From an uncultured Gammaproteobacteria bacterium (GTDB lineage Bacteria > Pseudomonadota > Gammaproteobacteria > Eutrophobiales > Eutrophobiaceae): a stretch of DNA of 63,920 nucleotides. Each line of letters begins with the position of its first letter. Positions within the stretch are counted from its first letter, which is position 1. The DNA lies in contig CALKEZ010000025.1 in the NCBI GenBank assembly GCA_938084745.1, forward strand, positions 1-63,920. The letters run 5' to 3'. A program made the translations under genes and the position numbers. Positions 48,601-58,057 of this stretch are shown here, piece by piece. The notes below the pieces were generated by a model that saw only the letters and a list, made by a program, of their open reading frames with translations, searched no databases and had not been told where the DNA came from.

Positions 48601-49469
48601 GTCAGGAAAAAGTTAAAAATATAATCGAAGCCATTTTGATGGTATCCACAAAACCGTTAAGCATTGCGGCACTGTTGAGCCTGTTTGAGGCCGAACAGAC
48701 TTTAATACCGGAACGGGATGATATCCGTACCGCGCTCGAACAACTGCAACAAGACTATCATGATCGCGGCGTAGAGTTAGCCGAGACCGCCAGCGGTTTT
48801 AGTTTTCAGGCCAGAGATGAATACGCGGCCTGGGTGAATCACCTGTTTGATGAACGTCCGCCACGCTACTCGCGCGCACTACTCGAAACCCTGGCCATTA
48901 TTGCCTACCGTCAACCGATTACCCGTGGCGAAATAGAAGAGATTCGTGGCGTAAGTGTCAGCGGTACCATTATTAAAACCCTGTTTGAACGGGAATGGAT
49001 CAAAGGTGTTGGCCATCGCGATGTACCGGGCAAGCCCGAGTTACTCGTCACCACCAGAAAATTCCTGGATTATTTTAATCTGAAGAAACTATCCGATTTG
49101 CCAGCCTTGGCCGACATCAAGGATTTTGATGCGATTAACCCGGATCTGTTCGAAGCATTGGAAGAAGAAACAAAAACTAACATTGAACAAACAGAAGCCG
49201 CCAGCGCTGAACACCCAACGGCAATGGTTGATGATGAGGTAACAGCAGTATCAGAACCTGAAGTTGAACCTGAAGTTGAACCTGAAGTTGAAGTTGAAGT
49301 TGAAACTGAAACTGAGCAGGACAGTCCGGAGGAAATAGAGGTTGTTGCAGAAGCGCCAGCAGAAGAAGCGCTAGATGCTGACGCGTCTGAACTGGCGGAA
49401 GAGGTCAGTGAAGCTGAAGACGAAGCCCCGTCTGAAGAAGGCGCAACAGTCATTCCTTTTTCGAGTTGA
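48597..49469 (+). CDS. scpB: Segregation and condensation protein B with acidic tail
   Basis: A 290-residue protein. Residues 1-180 are the double winged-helix ScpB core: IIEAILMVSTKPLSIAALLS, RYSRALLETLAIIAYRQPIT, RGEIEEIRGVSVSGTIIKTL and GHRDVPGKPELLVTT. Residues ~190-290 are a very acidic, disordered tail with a tandem repeat (see the repeat at 49254). The tail is longer than in most ScpB proteins. Confidence 0.93.
   Translation: MSQEKVKNIIEAILMVSTKPLSIAALLSLFEAEQTLIPERDDIRTALEQLQQDYHDRGVELAETASGFSFQARDEYAAWVNHLFDERPPRYSRALLETLAIIAYRQPITRGEIEEIRGVSVSGTIIKTLFEREWIKGVGHRDVPGKPELLVTTRKFLDYFNLKKLSDLPALADIKDFDAINPDLFEALEEETKTNIEQTEAASAEHPTAMVDDEVTAVSEPEVEPEVEPEVEVEVETETEQDSPEEIEVVAEAPAEEALDADASELAEEVSEAEDEAPSEEGATVIPFSS
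49254..49313 (+). repeat. In-frame tandem repeat in scpB
   Basis: The 12-mer GAACCTGAAGTT is repeated three times (49254-49289), followed by two GAAGTT and two GAAACT units. All units are multiples of 3 and encode Glu-Pro-Glu-Val, then Glu-Val and Glu-Thr. Copy number could vary without breaking the frame. Confidence 0.9.
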
Positions 49470-49585
49470 TTCCTAAACAGCAGAAACCGTTAGTGTTCCC
49501 GTGTTCGCGGTGGTTGCGGTAACGTTTAAACACACCACCTTATTTCCTTCGTGAATGGAAACATCAGTAATTAAAATAGATCCTT

Positions 49586-50350
49586 ATGAGTGAACGAATT
49601 CAAAAAGTACTTGCCAATGCAGGCCACGGTTCAAGACGTGAAATAGAATCCTTGATACGTGATGGCAAGATTACGGTTAATGGAAAATTAGCCGTGCTCG
49701 GTCAGCCTGTCGATCATAAAGATCGCATCGTTATTAATTCACGTTCGATCCGATTGCACAGCCAGCGCGAAGTCAAACCCAAGGTATTAGCCTATTACAA
49801 GCCGGCCGGAGAAATTTGTACGCGTAAAGACGAAAAAGGCCGCGATACGGTTTTCAAAAAATTACCCGGCTTAAGAAACAGTCGCTGGATAAACATCGGT
49901 CGATTGGACATGAACACGACCGGTTTATTGTTGTTTACCACCGACGGTGATTTAGCCAATAAGCTGATGCACCCGTCCAACCAGATTGAACGTGAGTATG
50001 CCGTGCGCATACTGGGTACAGCAGATAAATCTCAATTACAGGCCCTGCGCGACGGAGTCGAGCTGGAAGACGGCATGGCGAAGTTTACCGACATCGTGGA
50101 TTCCGGCGGTGAAGGTGCCAACCATTGGTACCATGTGGTCATCATGGAAGGCCGTAACCGCGAAGTGCGACGCTTATGGGAATCACAGGGTTTTCAGGTA
50201 ACACGCCTGATTCGAACCCGGTTTGGCCCCTACATCCTACCGCGCCGGAAAAAAGCGGGCGAGCACTGGCGTCTGGAAGATAATGAGATCAAGGCACTCC
50301 TGGAAGCGACCCAAAAACCGAGAGACAAGCCAAAGCCTGAGAGACACTAG
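49586..50350 (+). CDS. rluB: 23S rRNA pseudouridine synthase B
   Basis: A 254-residue RsuA-family enzyme: an S4 domain (RIQKVLANAGHGSRREIESL, then KITVNGKLAVLG), and the catalytic Asp108 in GRLDMNTTGLLLFTTDGDLA. Further motifs are YAVRILG and MEGRNREVRRLWESQG. It modifies U2605-equivalent of 23S rRNA; RluB is favoured over RluF by context next to scpAB, a standard gammaproteobacterial order. Confidence 0.92.
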   Translation: MSERIQKVLANAGHGSRREIESLIRDGKITVNGKLAVLGQPVDHKDRIVINSRSIRLHSQREVKPKVLAYYKPAGEICTRKDEKGRDTVFKKLPGLRNSRWINIGRLDMNTTGLLLFTTDGDLANKLMHPSNQIEREYAVRILGTADKSQLQALRDGVELEDGMAKFTDIVDSGGEGANHWYHVVIMEGRNREVRRLWESQGFQVTRLIRTRFGPYILPRRKKAGEHWRLEDNEIKALLEATQKPRDKPKPERH

Positions 50351-50460
50351 CGGGTTTAAGGTCTTGTGCTGCTTAATATCGGCAATAAAACACGGAAAAT
50401 ATTGATTTCATGCCGTCCTCTCTGTAATCTTCGGGGCCTTTTACTATAAGGCGATCAGCT

Positions 50461-51219
50461 ATGTCAGAACGTCGATCTTTGGTCGCAGCAAACTGGAAGA
50501 TGAACGGTTCGCTTGAGAGCATACACCAGCTAGTCGGTGCCGTTTCTCAGGGGATGTCTGAAAAGACAAAATCCGAGGTGTTGATATGCCCGCCGTTTGT
50601 GTATATCCCGGAACTGGCCAGATTACTGGCGAAGACGGACATACGGCTGGGTGCACAAAACGTGTCACATCTCGAAAGCGGTGCGTATACGGGCGAAGTT
50701 GCACCGGCCATGCTGAAAGAGTTTGGCTGTGAGTATGTGATAGTCGGTCATTCGGAACGCAGGATGCTCTATAGTGAAAGCGATGTGCGCGTCGCGGAGA
50801 AATTTATTGCCGTGCAGGCAAATACGATGATACCGATATTGTGTATTGGTGAACTGCTAGAAGAACGCGAATCAAACAACACGGAAGAGGTGATTGCGAG
50901 GCAGTTGGATGCAGTGATTGATAAGGCCGGGATTCAGGCATTTAAACACGCAGTCATTGCCTACGAACCGGTTTGGGCGATCGGCACCGGTAAAACAGCG
51001 ACACCTGAACAAGCACAGGAAGTACACGAATTTATACGATTACGTCTGGCAAGACATGATCATGAAACCGCAGAAGCTATCAGGATTTTATATGGTGGCA
51101 GTGTGAAAGCGGATAATGCGAAACAACTTTTTGAATTAGCAGATATTGATGGCGGTCTGATCGGCGGGGCATCCCTCGTTGCAGAAGATTTTCTCACTAT
51201 TTGTCACTCTGTGAGGTAG
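50461..51219 (+). CDS. tpiA: Triosephosphate isomerase
   Basis: A 252-residue TIM barrel. Lys13 (AANWKMNGS), His97 (VIVGHSERRMLYSESD) and Glu169 (IAYEPVWAIGTGKTATP) form the active site, and the phosphate loop ILYGGSVKADNAKQLF is intact. It interconverts the glycolytic triose phosphates. secG follows after 7 nt. Confidence 0.97.
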   Translation: MSERRSLVAANWKMNGSLESIHQLVGAVSQGMSEKTKSEVLICPPFVYIPELARLLAKTDIRLGAQNVSHLESGAYTGEVAPAMLKEFGCEYVIVGHSERRMLYSESDVRVAEKFIAVQANTMIPILCIGELLEERESNNTEEVIARQLDAVIDKAGIQAFKHAVIAYEPVWAIGTGKTATPEQAQEVHEFIRLRLARHDHETAEAIRILYGGSVKADNAKQLFELADIDGGLIGGASLVAEDFLTICHSVR

Positions 51220-51226
51220 TAAAAAG

Positions 51227-51607
51227 ATGGAAACAACCCATACATTATTATTTGTATTACAAGTATTAGTCGCCGTAGCACTGATCGGATTTATTCTGAT
51301 CCAACACGGTAAAGGTGCTGACGCAGGCGCTGCATTCGGCAGTGGATCATCATCCACCGTATTCGGCAGCTCCGGTTCCTCAAGTTTCTTAACCAAGGTA
51401 ACAACCGTATTAGCCATCATCTTTCTCGGCAATAGTTTGTTACTCGCCTACCTGGCAACGCAGAATATGAAACAAGCACCAACCAGCTTATTAGATCAGC
51501 CTGGTATCGTGCTGCAACAGGAAGCAGCCGAACAAGACATCCCTGCTGTTATCGAAGATCAGGTTGATGCTCAGGATTCAGACCTGCCCAGCTTACCAAC
51601 AGAGTAA
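51227..51607 (+). CDS. secG: Preprotein translocase subunit SecG
   Basis: A 126-residue membrane protein with two helices (about 5-22 and 57-77), separated by the Gly/Ser-rich loop HGKGADAGAAFGSGSSSTVF that is typical of SecG. It stimulates SecYEG-driven secretion. The tail is acidic. The order tpiA-secG-tRNA-Leu is common in proteobacteria. Confidence 0.95.
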   Translation: METTHTLLFVLQVLVAVALIGFILIQHGKGADAGAAFGSGSSSTVFGSSGSSSFLTKVTTVLAIIFLGNSLLLAYLATQNMKQAPTSLLDQPGIVLQQEAAEQDIPAVIEDQVDAQDSDLPSLPTE

Positions 51608-51617
51608 AGTTTAGATT

Positions 51618-51704
51618 GCCGATGTGGTGGAATTGGTAGACACGCTATCTTGAGGGGGTAGTGGGAGTAATCCCGTGGCGGTTCGAGTCCGCCCATCGGC
51701 ACCA
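51618..51704 (+). tRNA. tRNA-Leu (anticodon GAG)
   Basis: The acceptor stem GCCGATG/CATCGGC closes an 87-nt cloverleaf with encoded CCA. The anticodon stem CTATC/GGTAG carries the loop TTGAGGG, anticodon GAG, decoding CUC/CUU. The long variable arm (GGGAGTAATCCC) and the T-loop GTTCGAGTCC are typical of a class II leucine tRNA. It begins 11 nt after the secG stop and is probably processed from the secG transcript. Confidence 0.95.
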
Positions 51705-52123
51705 ATGATTTCAATGATAGACAGAATTTTTTCTTTCTCAGAAAAATATCTGGTGTATTAATGAGGCAATAATTAATGCCTCAATTAAAATTTAATTATT
51801 CTCGCTTGTTCGAGCATCAATTCTGCAATACATGCTATTGATATAAATAGCATATGTATTTATTACTCTAAGAAAAATTGTAAACCTAAGTCAATATAGG
51901 AGGGTTACAGCAGGACACGAGATGATGAGGGCCGCTGCAAACCTTGCTGATCAAGCAAGAGAAATTGAAAAGTCGAATGACTCTGTGTTAAAAACATCGC
52001 ATAACCAACAGGGCGAAGTGAAACCAATAACCTAAATTAGTAAATGCGATATGCTTGTACTGACATTCTTAATTTGAGATAAACAAGATAAGGCAACACT
52101 AATTTACTCGTGAGACGATAAAT
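51705..52123. other. Intergenic region after tRNA-Leu
   Basis: About 420 bp. The first 190 bp are AT-rich with no gene; a possible small ORF lies at 51922-52035. ACGATAAATTTATCGT at 52115-52130 is a perfect 16-bp palindrome running over the folE2 stop and may be part of its 3' end. Confidence 0.4.
51922..52035 (+). CDS. Candidate 37-residue ORF
   Basis: MMRAAANLADQAREIEKSND and a polar end, 37 residues, predicted helical. An AGGAGG lies about 20 nt upstream, too far for normal use, and only a GAG touches the ATG. The frame stays open upstream to 51847 without another Met, so it could be the tail of a lost gene. Unrecognised. Confidence 0.25.
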   Translation: MMRAAANLADQAREIEKSNDSVLKTSHNQQGEVKPIT

Positions 52124-52966
52124 TTATCGTAAAGAAGGAGAGTTGTTTAAATTTAATTTTAATTTATCAATTGCTGCATAAGCAGAATGATTATGAATAG
52201 ATTCAAAATTTTCAACTTCGACCTTATAGCCATTTAGCCTTTTATCCGCACCTAGCTCAGTTGCCAAATCGCGTATCATATCTTCAACAAACTTTGGATT
52301 GTTATAAGCCTTCTCAGTGACGTACTTTTCATCTTCAACCGTTAATATACTGTACAACTCAGATGAAGCATTATTTTCTACGATATCAATTAAGTCTTCG
52401 ACCCATATTATTTCATCTTCTTTGGGACAGACTGTCACTGTCACTTCAGAACGCTGATTATGCGCACCATAGTCCGAAATTTTCTTTGAGCATGGGCAAA
52501 GGCTTGTAACATGGACAATGACTTTAATCATGTCCAGTGTTTTTTCATCTAAACTTTCATGGATAAATGAAACATTATAATCCATAAGTGATTGAATCCT
52601 GGAAACCGGGGCATGCTTATTTTTGAAGAATGTAAATGCCAATTCGATATAGCTGGCTACGGAGTTTTGTAATAATTTGAGCTTATCCGGTAGTTTTTTA
52701 AACGTTTGAAAACTTAAGTCTTCTTTATCTTCATTTAAAATCTGAATAAAACTTGATAGGTTTGCATTACGTTGATCAAAAGGTAGATTTACTGCCAATG
52801 AACAGGTCGCGATACTTTTTTGCTGGACAGTTTTATCGGTGATCACTATCGGGATGGTGTAGCCTTTAATACCTACTTTCTTTATGGCAATATTTCTATA
52901 ATCAAGATCTGATTGAACATCTAGATATTTATTAACCGCCTGATTTTTTGGGACACTAGATGTCAT
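52124..52966 (-). CDS. folE2: GTP cyclohydrolase IB (FolE2)
   Basis: A 280-residue GTP cyclohydrolase of the FolE2 (type IB) family, making 7,8-dihydroneopterin triphosphate for folate or queuosine-type pathways. The catalytic Cys157 is in TSLCPCSKKIS, His169 in YGAHNQRSEVTVT, and the C-terminal metal region is SIHNHSAYAAI. FolE2 does not need zinc, and in some bacteria it replaces the zinc enzyme under zinc starvation, but no Zur-type palindrome is evident upstream. It is divergent from the acyl-CoA dehydrogenase gene. Confidence 0.93.
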   Translation of the reverse strand: MTSSVPKNQAVNKYLDVQSDLDYRNIAIKKVGIKGYTIPIVITDKTVQQKSIATCSLAVNLPFDQRNANLSSFIQILNEDKEDLSFQTFKKLPDKLKLLQNSVASYIELAFTFFKNKHAPVSRIQSLMDYNVSFIHESLDEKTLDMIKVIVHVTSLCPCSKKISDYGAHNQRSEVTVTVCPKEDEIIWVEDLIDIVENNASSELYSILTVEDEKYVTEKAYNNPKFVEDMIRDLATELGADKRLNGYKVEVENFESIHNHSAYAAIDKLKLNLNNSPSLR

Positions 52967-53163
52967 TTACTATCTCCTCGGATATCTTGCTGCAAGTTAA
53001 CTTAAACCACGTGTTACTGTGCCATATTAAAATGCGAATTCGGCTATTCTATTTATATTCTTATTCGTACTGAAACCGTGCTTTAGGCAGGGTTTTATGG
53101 ACAAATACGAAAATCATTAATGATAAAGTCTAGATATTATTATAATATATATAATATATATAA

Positions 53164-53211
53164 ATTATAAAATAATTATATTTTACATATTATAGATTTA
53201 GCTTCTTAATA
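53164..53211 (+). promoter_or_regulatory. Shared 48-bp element upstream of the acyl-CoA dehydrogenase
   Basis: This stretch matches, on the opposite strand, 60796-60843 upstream of the enoyl-CoA hydratase/HADH gene: 45 of 48 positions agree by eye, with 27 consecutive identities (53164-53190). It includes the palindrome TAAAATA-ATTA-TATTTTA (53168-53185) and the 3' part CTTCTTAATA. It ends 54 nt before the GTG start. Probable operator for one regulator of both genes. The rest of the 299-bp intergenic region is AT-rich without a gene. Confidence 0.7.
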
Positions 53212-53265
53212 AGTCCATAATTGCTTAAAGAAAATTAATTTAATGACTCTGAGGTACTCTCAAAC

Positions 53266-54444
53266 GTGAACAATAAATCTAAATTTGATTGGAAAGATCC
53301 ATTATTACTGATAGATGTTCTGACTGAAGAAGAACGTATGGTACAGGAAACAGCGTATCAATACGCACAGGACAAATTATTACCGCGGGTAACGGAAGCA
53401 TTCAGGCATGAACATACCGATCCGGAAATCTTTCGTGAGATGGGTGAACTGGGCTTGTTAGGTGCAACCATCGACGGATATGGTTGTACAGATATGGGCT
53501 ATGTGAGCTATGGTTTAATCGCCAGAGAAGTTGAGCGTGTTGATTCTGGCTATCGTTCTATGATGAGCGTGCAATCCAGCCTGGTCATGTATCCCATTTA
53601 TGCGTATGGCACTGAGGCGCAAAAAGAAAAATTTATACCAAAGCTTGCTGCTGGTGAATTCATCGGATGTTTCGGTTTGACCGAACCTAATCATGGTTCT
53701 GATCCGGGCAGTATGTCGAGCAGGGCAAAAAAGGTTGATGGCGGTTATCTGTTAAATGGCAGTAAAACCTGGATTAGTAATTCACCTATTGCGGATGTGT
53801 TTGTTGTATGGGCGAAGGATGACGAGGGTGTCATTCGCGGATTCATTCTTGAAAAGGGAATGAAAGGTTTATCTGCGCCAAAGATTGAAGGAAAGTTTTC
53901 ATTACGCGCATCTATTACAGGTGAGATCGTGATGGATGATGTCCTGGTCCCGGAAGAAAATTTATTGCCAGGCGCATCTGGTCTGGCTGGCCCCTTTGGT
54001 TGTTTGAATCGTGCCCGCTACGGTATAGCCTGGGGCACAATGGGCGCCGCAGAGTTTTGTTGGCACAGTGCATTACAATATGTATTGGATCGAAATCAAT
54101 TCGGTCGGCCTCTCGCAGCCAATCAATTAATTCAGAAAAAATTGGCTGATATGCAGACTGAAATCACTCTGGGTTTACATGCTTGCCTACGTCTTGGCCG
54201 ATTATTTAATGAAGATAAGTTTGCCCCTGAAGCCATTTCCTTATTGAAACGAAACAATTGCGGCAAGGCTTTGGATATCGCACGAGTCTCCAGAGACATG
54301 CACGGCGGTAATGGTATTGCAGACGAATACCATGTTATCCGACATGTGCTCAATCTTGAGTCGGTTAATACGTATGAGGGAACGCATGATATTCATGCCC
54401 TGATCCTCGGCCGCGCACAAACTGGAATTCAGGCATTTTTCTGA
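53266..54444 (+). CDS. Acyl-CoA dehydrogenase, glutaryl-CoA dehydrogenase type
   Basis: A 392-residue FAD enzyme with a GTG start; GAGG is about 11 nt upstream. It tracks GcdH: the N-terminal [56 protein letters not shown] for FAD, and Glu371 in [17 protein letters not shown] as the catalytic base. GcdH oxidises and decarboxylates glutaryl-CoA to crotonyl-CoA in lysine and tryptophan breakdown. Electrons would go to the ETF encoded next. A terminator separates it from etfB. Confidence 0.88.
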   Translation: MNNKSKFDWKDPLLLIDVLTEEERMVQETAYQYAQDKLLPRVTEAFRHEHTDPEIFREMGELGLLGATIDGYGCTDMGYVSYGLIAREVERVDSGYRSMMSVQSSLVMYPIYAYGTEAQKEKFIPKLAAGEFIGCFGLTEPNHGSDPGSMSSRAKKVDGGYLLNGSKTWISNSPIADVFVVWAKDDEGVIRGFILEKGMKGLSAPKIEGKFSLRASITGEIVMDDVLVPEENLLPGASGLAGPFGCLNRARYGIAWGTMGAAEFCWHSALQYVLDRNQFGRPLAANQLIQKKLADMQTEITLGLHACLRLGRLFNEDKFAPEAISLLKRNNCGKALDIARVSRDMHGGNGIADEYHVIRHVLNLESVNTYEGTHDIHALILGRAQTGIQAFF

Positions 54445-54498
54445 AATAAAGAAAGTATCTATATAAGTGTTTAATTGAATTTATGACCGGTCCAACTA

Positions 54499-54521
54499 GA
54501 GGTATCCCATTAAAATACCTC
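54499..54521 (+). terminator. Small hairpin after the dehydrogenase
   Basis: GAGGTAT and ATACCTC form a 7-bp stem with a 9-nt loop, 55 nt after the stop and just ahead of the terminator. No T tract of its own. Confidence 0.35.
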
Positions 54522-54527
54522 CTCCTC

Positions 54528-54568
54528 AACCTGCTTTGCATCCCTGCCGAGCAGGTTTTTTCTTTTTT
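54528..54568 (+). terminator. Terminator after the acyl-CoA dehydrogenase
   Basis: AACCTGCT and AGCAGGTT pair around a 14-nt loop, followed by a long T-rich tract. It isolates the dehydrogenase from the etf genes. Confidence 0.8.
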
Positions 54569-54654
54569 AGATCAGGAACAAAAGTGGTGAGTGTGAGTAG
54601 AGACGCGGTATAATTTGAAGCACATTTTGTAATAAATGTATTGAGAAAATAATA

Positions 54655-55404
54655 ATGAAAATACTAGTCCCCATAAAACGTGTTGTCGATTACAACGTAA
54701 GAGTTCGGCCAACAACTGATCACACTGCAGTAGAAATCAGCAATGCCAAGATGTCGATGAATCCCTTCGATGAAATTGCAGTCGAGGAAGCTATTCGTTT
54801 AAAAGAAGCGGGTATAGCAAGTGAAGTTGTTGTCGCTTCGTTTGGTGTTAAACAGTGCCAGGAAACGATCCGAACAGCATTAGCGATGGGTGCTGATAGA
54901 GGCATACATGTTGAAACAGATGTGGAACTTCAACCATTATCGGTGGCTAAATTATTAAAGGCTATTGTTGATAAGGAAAATCCTGGATTAGTAATCCTGG
55001 GCAAACAAGCGATTGATGATGATGCAAATCAAACCGGACAAATGTTAGCTTCATTACTCAATTGGGGGCAGGGTACTTTTGCTTGCGGTATTAAGGTTGA
55101 ATCTGAAACAGTTGTCGTCACACGAGAGATAGATGGTGGTACACAAACGCTCAGTCTTAAATTACCGGCGGTCATTACGACTGATCTTCGATTGAATGAG
55201 CCACGTTATGCCAAGCTACCCGATATCATGAAAGCCAAAAAGAAACCGCTTGAATCATTCAACCCTGAAGATCTCAGTGTTGATATTACGCCCAGATTAA
55301 AATTGCTGGAAGTGACTGAGCCACCGAAGCGTGAAGGCGGGGTGATTGTTGACGATGTTGCTGCGCTTTTGGATAAATTACGCAATGAAGCAAAGGTGAT
55401 ATGA
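54655..55404 (+). CDS. etfB: Electron transfer flavoprotein beta subunit
   Basis: A 249-residue ETF beta: MKILVPIKRVVDYNVRVRPT, NPFDEIAVEEAIRLKEAG, the AMP-binding region GKQAIDDDANQTGQMLASLL and the recognition loop LPAVITTDLRLNEPRYAKLP. It carries AMP and forms a dimer with EtfA. One nucleotide separates it from etfA. Confidence 0.95.
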   Translation: MKILVPIKRVVDYNVRVRPTTDHTAVEISNAKMSMNPFDEIAVEEAIRLKEAGIASEVVVASFGVKQCQETIRTALAMGADRGIHVETDVELQPLSVAKLLKAIVDKENPGLVILGKQAIDDDANQTGQMLASLLNWGQGTFACGIKVESETVVVTREIDGGTQTLSLKLPAVITTDLRLNEPRYAKLPDIMKAKKKPLESFNPEDLSVDITPRLKLLEVTEPPKREGGVIVDDVAALLDKLRNEAKVI

Positions 55405-55405
55405 G

Positions 55406-56344
55406 ATGAGTGTTCTAGTTATTGCAGATCATAACAATTCAGTTTTAAACGTGGCGACGTTGAGTACGATAACGGCGGCCGGTCAATTAAGTGGTGATGT
55501 CGATGTACTTGTTGCTGGCAAAAATTGTCAGGCAGTTGCCGATAGCGCTGCTAAAATCAGTGGCGTTAAACGTGTATTAATTTGTGACAGTGATATTTGT
55601 GAAGCACAACTGGCAGAAAATATTGCACCTTTAGTGCATCAACTTGCCGAGAAATATTCATACGTACTTTCAGCCGCGACAACGACAGGCAAAAATTTAT
55701 TGCCCAGGATTGCTGCCTTACTGGATGTAGCACAGATTTCTGACATCATCAGTATTGAATCGGAAGATACGTTTAAACGTCCATTTTACGCCGGGAACGT
55801 CATCGCAACGGTTCAATCGACAGACTCAAAGAAGGTAATTACGGTTCGTGCTACGGCCTTTTCTGCTGCTGTTAGCACGGATACAGCGGCTCCAATCGAA
55901 GCCATAGCTGCGCCAGTAGAGTCAGCCTTATCCAAACTGGTAAGCGAAGAGTTAACAAAATCAGAACGCCCTGAACTTACCGCTGCCGATATTGTGATCT
56001 CTGGTGGACGGGGACTTGGAAACAAAGAAAACTTTAAAATCATAGAAGCGCTTGCTGACTGTCTTGGTGCCGCCATTGGTGCTTCACGAGCGGCAGTCGA
56101 TGCCGGATTCGTACCAAATGATTTTCAGGTAGGGCAAACGGGTAAAATCGTTGCGCCAAAATTATACATTGCAGTGGGCATCTCCGGGGCTATTCAACAC
56201 CTTGCCGGGATGAAAGATTCACAAGTTATTGTTGCAATAAATAAGGATGCCGATGCACCTATCTTTCAGGCGACTGATTATGGCATCGTGGGTGATCTGT
56301 TCAAAATAGTGCCCGAATTAATAGAAGCATTAAATAACGCATAG
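55406..56344 (+). CDS. etfA: Electron transfer flavoprotein alpha subunit
   Basis: A 312-residue ETF alpha. The C-terminal FAD domain is clear: VISGGRGLGNKENFKIIEAL, GAAIGASRAAVDAGF, QVGQTGKIVAPKLYIAVGIS, GAIQHLAGMKDSQVIVAINK and FQATDYGIVGDL. It passes electrons from acyl-CoA dehydrogenases to ETF-QO, which follows after 24 nt. Confidence 0.96.
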   Translation: MSVLVIADHNNSVLNVATLSTITAAGQLSGDVDVLVAGKNCQAVADSAAKISGVKRVLICDSDICEAQLAENIAPLVHQLAEKYSYVLSAATTTGKNLLPRIAALLDVAQISDIISIESEDTFKRPFYAGNVIATVQSTDSKKVITVRATAFSAAVSTDTAAPIEAIAAPVESALSKLVSEELTKSERPELTAADIVISGGRGLGNKENFKIIEALADCLGAAIGASRAAVDAGFVPNDFQVGQTGKIVAPKLYIAVGISGAIQHLAGMKDSQVIVAINKDADAPIFQATDYGIVGDLFKIVPELIEALNNA

Positions 56345-56368
56345 TTATTCATTTATAGGCGGTTGATC

Positions 56369-58024
56369 ATGCAACGTGAAAAAATGGAATATGATGTTGT
56401 CATTGTTGGTGCCGGTCCCGCAGGATTATCAACAGCAATACGATTGCGTCAATTAGCGATAGAAAACGATCTTGAGCTAACGGTTTGTGTACTGGAAAAA
56501 GGCTCGGAAGTCGGCGCGCATATTCTTTCCGGTGCGGTTTTTGAACCGCGGGCATTGAATGAATTAATTCCGGACTGGAAAGACAAGCAAGCGCCACTGA
56601 AAACGGCTGTGTCCGAAGATGAAGTGTATTTCTTAACAAGTCCGGATAAAGCCTACAAAGTACCGAATCTGTTTGTGCCTAAACCTATGCACAACAAAGA
56701 CAATTATATCGTCAGTTTAGGTAACGTGTGTCGTTGGCTGGCAGAACGGGCTGAAGAATTAGAAGTCGATATCTTTCCTGGCTTTCCAGCGGCGGATGTC
56801 ATTATTGATGAAGCCAATGTTGTTCGGGGTGTTATTACCAATGATATGGGTATCGCTGCTGATGGCAAGCAAAAGGACAACTTTGAACCCGGCATGGAAC
56901 TCATCGGTAAATATACGATCTTTGCCGAAGGTTGCCGGGGTCATCTGGGCAAACGCCTGACTGAACATTTCAAACTGGATGATAATTCTGATCCGCAACA
57001 TTATGGTCTTGGTATTAAAGAACTCTGGGAGATCCCTGAAGCACAACATAAACCCGGATTAGTCATTCACGGTGCGGGTTGGCCCTTAAATGAATCTGGT
57101 TCTACCGGTGGTTTTTTTCTTTATCACCTAGAAAATAATCAGGTCAGTGTCGGTTTAATTACTGATCTGAATTACTCAAATCCTTATGTGAGTCCTTATC
57201 TGGAATTTCAACGCTTCAAACATCACCCTCAAATCAAGCAATATTTGAAAGGGGGGCGACGTATCTCTTATGGTGCCCGGGCGATAACAAAAGGGGGCTA
57301 CTTTTCTTTACCAAAAATGGTGATGCCTGGTGCGATCATGGTTGGTTGTGATGCGGGTACCTTGAACTTTGCAAAGATCAAAGGAAGTCATACAGCTATG
57401 AAATCCGGCATGTTGGCAGCGGAGACAGTGGTAGAAGCGCTAAGCAATGGTGATGAAGGTGGGCAGACACTGACGAACTATGTCGAACGGTTTAACGCAT
57501 CCTGGTTGCATGAAGAATTACAAAGCAGTCGTAATTTTGGTCCGGCCATTCATAAATGGGGGCCCTACATCGGTGGTGCCTATAATTACATTGAACAAAA
57601 CTGGTTTGCCGGAAAACTGCCATTCGATCTTCATGACAACAGCAAAGACCATCAACAATTAAAGAACAAGCAACAAGCCAATAAGATCGACTATCCGCTA
57701 GCAGACAATAGTATTAGTTTTGATCTCTTGTCATCAGTCTATCTATCCAGCACTAACCATGAAGAAGACCAGCGCTGTCATCTAAAATTGAGTAATGCGG
57801 ACACCCCCGTCACGATTAATCTTAAAGATTACGATGCACCCGAGCAACGATACTGTCCGGCAGGGGTGTATGAAATTGTGACTTCGGAAAAAGGCGAAGA
57901 ACAAATGCAAATCAATGCACAAAATTGTTTGCACTGTAAGACGTGTGATATCAAGGACCCAACACAAAATATAACCTGGATAAGTCCTGAAGGAGGAGGG
58001 GGTCCAAATTACCCAAACATGTAA
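56369..58024 (+). CDS. Electron transfer flavoprotein-ubiquinone oxidoreductase
   Basis: A 551-residue FAD and 4Fe-4S enzyme, counted from the ATG at 56369; an in-frame TTG at 56363 and an ATG at 56384 are alternatives. The FAD site is VVIVGAGPAGLSTAIRLRQL with FAEGCRGHLGKRL; the cluster site near the end is CLHCKTCDIKDPTQNITW. The C-terminus PEGGGGPNYPNM is the family end. It sits at the inner membrane and reduces ubiquinone with electrons from ETF. Confidence 0.95.
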   Translation: MQREKMEYDVVIVGAGPAGLSTAIRLRQLAIENDLELTVCVLEKGSEVGAHILSGAVFEPRALNELIPDWKDKQAPLKTAVSEDEVYFLTSPDKAYKVPNLFVPKPMHNKDNYIVSLGNVCRWLAERAEELEVDIFPGFPAADVIIDEANVVRGVITNDMGIAADGKQKDNFEPGMELIGKYTIFAEGCRGHLGKRLTEHFKLDDNSDPQHYGLGIKELWEIPEAQHKPGLVIHGAGWPLNESGSTGGFFLYHLENNQVSVGLITDLNYSNPYVSPYLEFQRFKHHPQIKQYLKGGRRISYGARAITKGGYFSLPKMVMPGAIMVGCDAGTLNFAKIKGSHTAMKSGMLAAETVVEALSNGDEGGQTLTNYVERFNASWLHEELQSSRNFGPAIHKWGPYIGGAYNYIEQNWFAGKLPFDLHDNSKDHQQLKNKQQANKIDYPLADNSISFDLLSSVYLSSTNHEEDQRCHLKLSNADTPVTINLKDYDAPEQRYCPAGVYEIVTSEKGEEQMQINAQNCLHCKTCDIKDPTQNITWISPEGGGGPNYPNM

Positions 58025-58057
58025 GCATGTAGGCTGACGTTGTTGTGTCTTGTTACC

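Noticed and set aside
49070..49453. Ser/Thr-rich minus-strand frame within scpB
   Set aside because: It mirrors the GAA-rich tandem repeat of scpB; no independent support.
53130..53211. Random AT-rich similarity as the sole explanation of the shared 48-bp element
   Set aside because: Local AT richness raises chance matches, but 27 identical bases in a row, continued identity in CTTCTTAATA, and equal orientation to both genes make chance alone unlikely. A genome-wide count is still needed to exclude a dispersed repeat.
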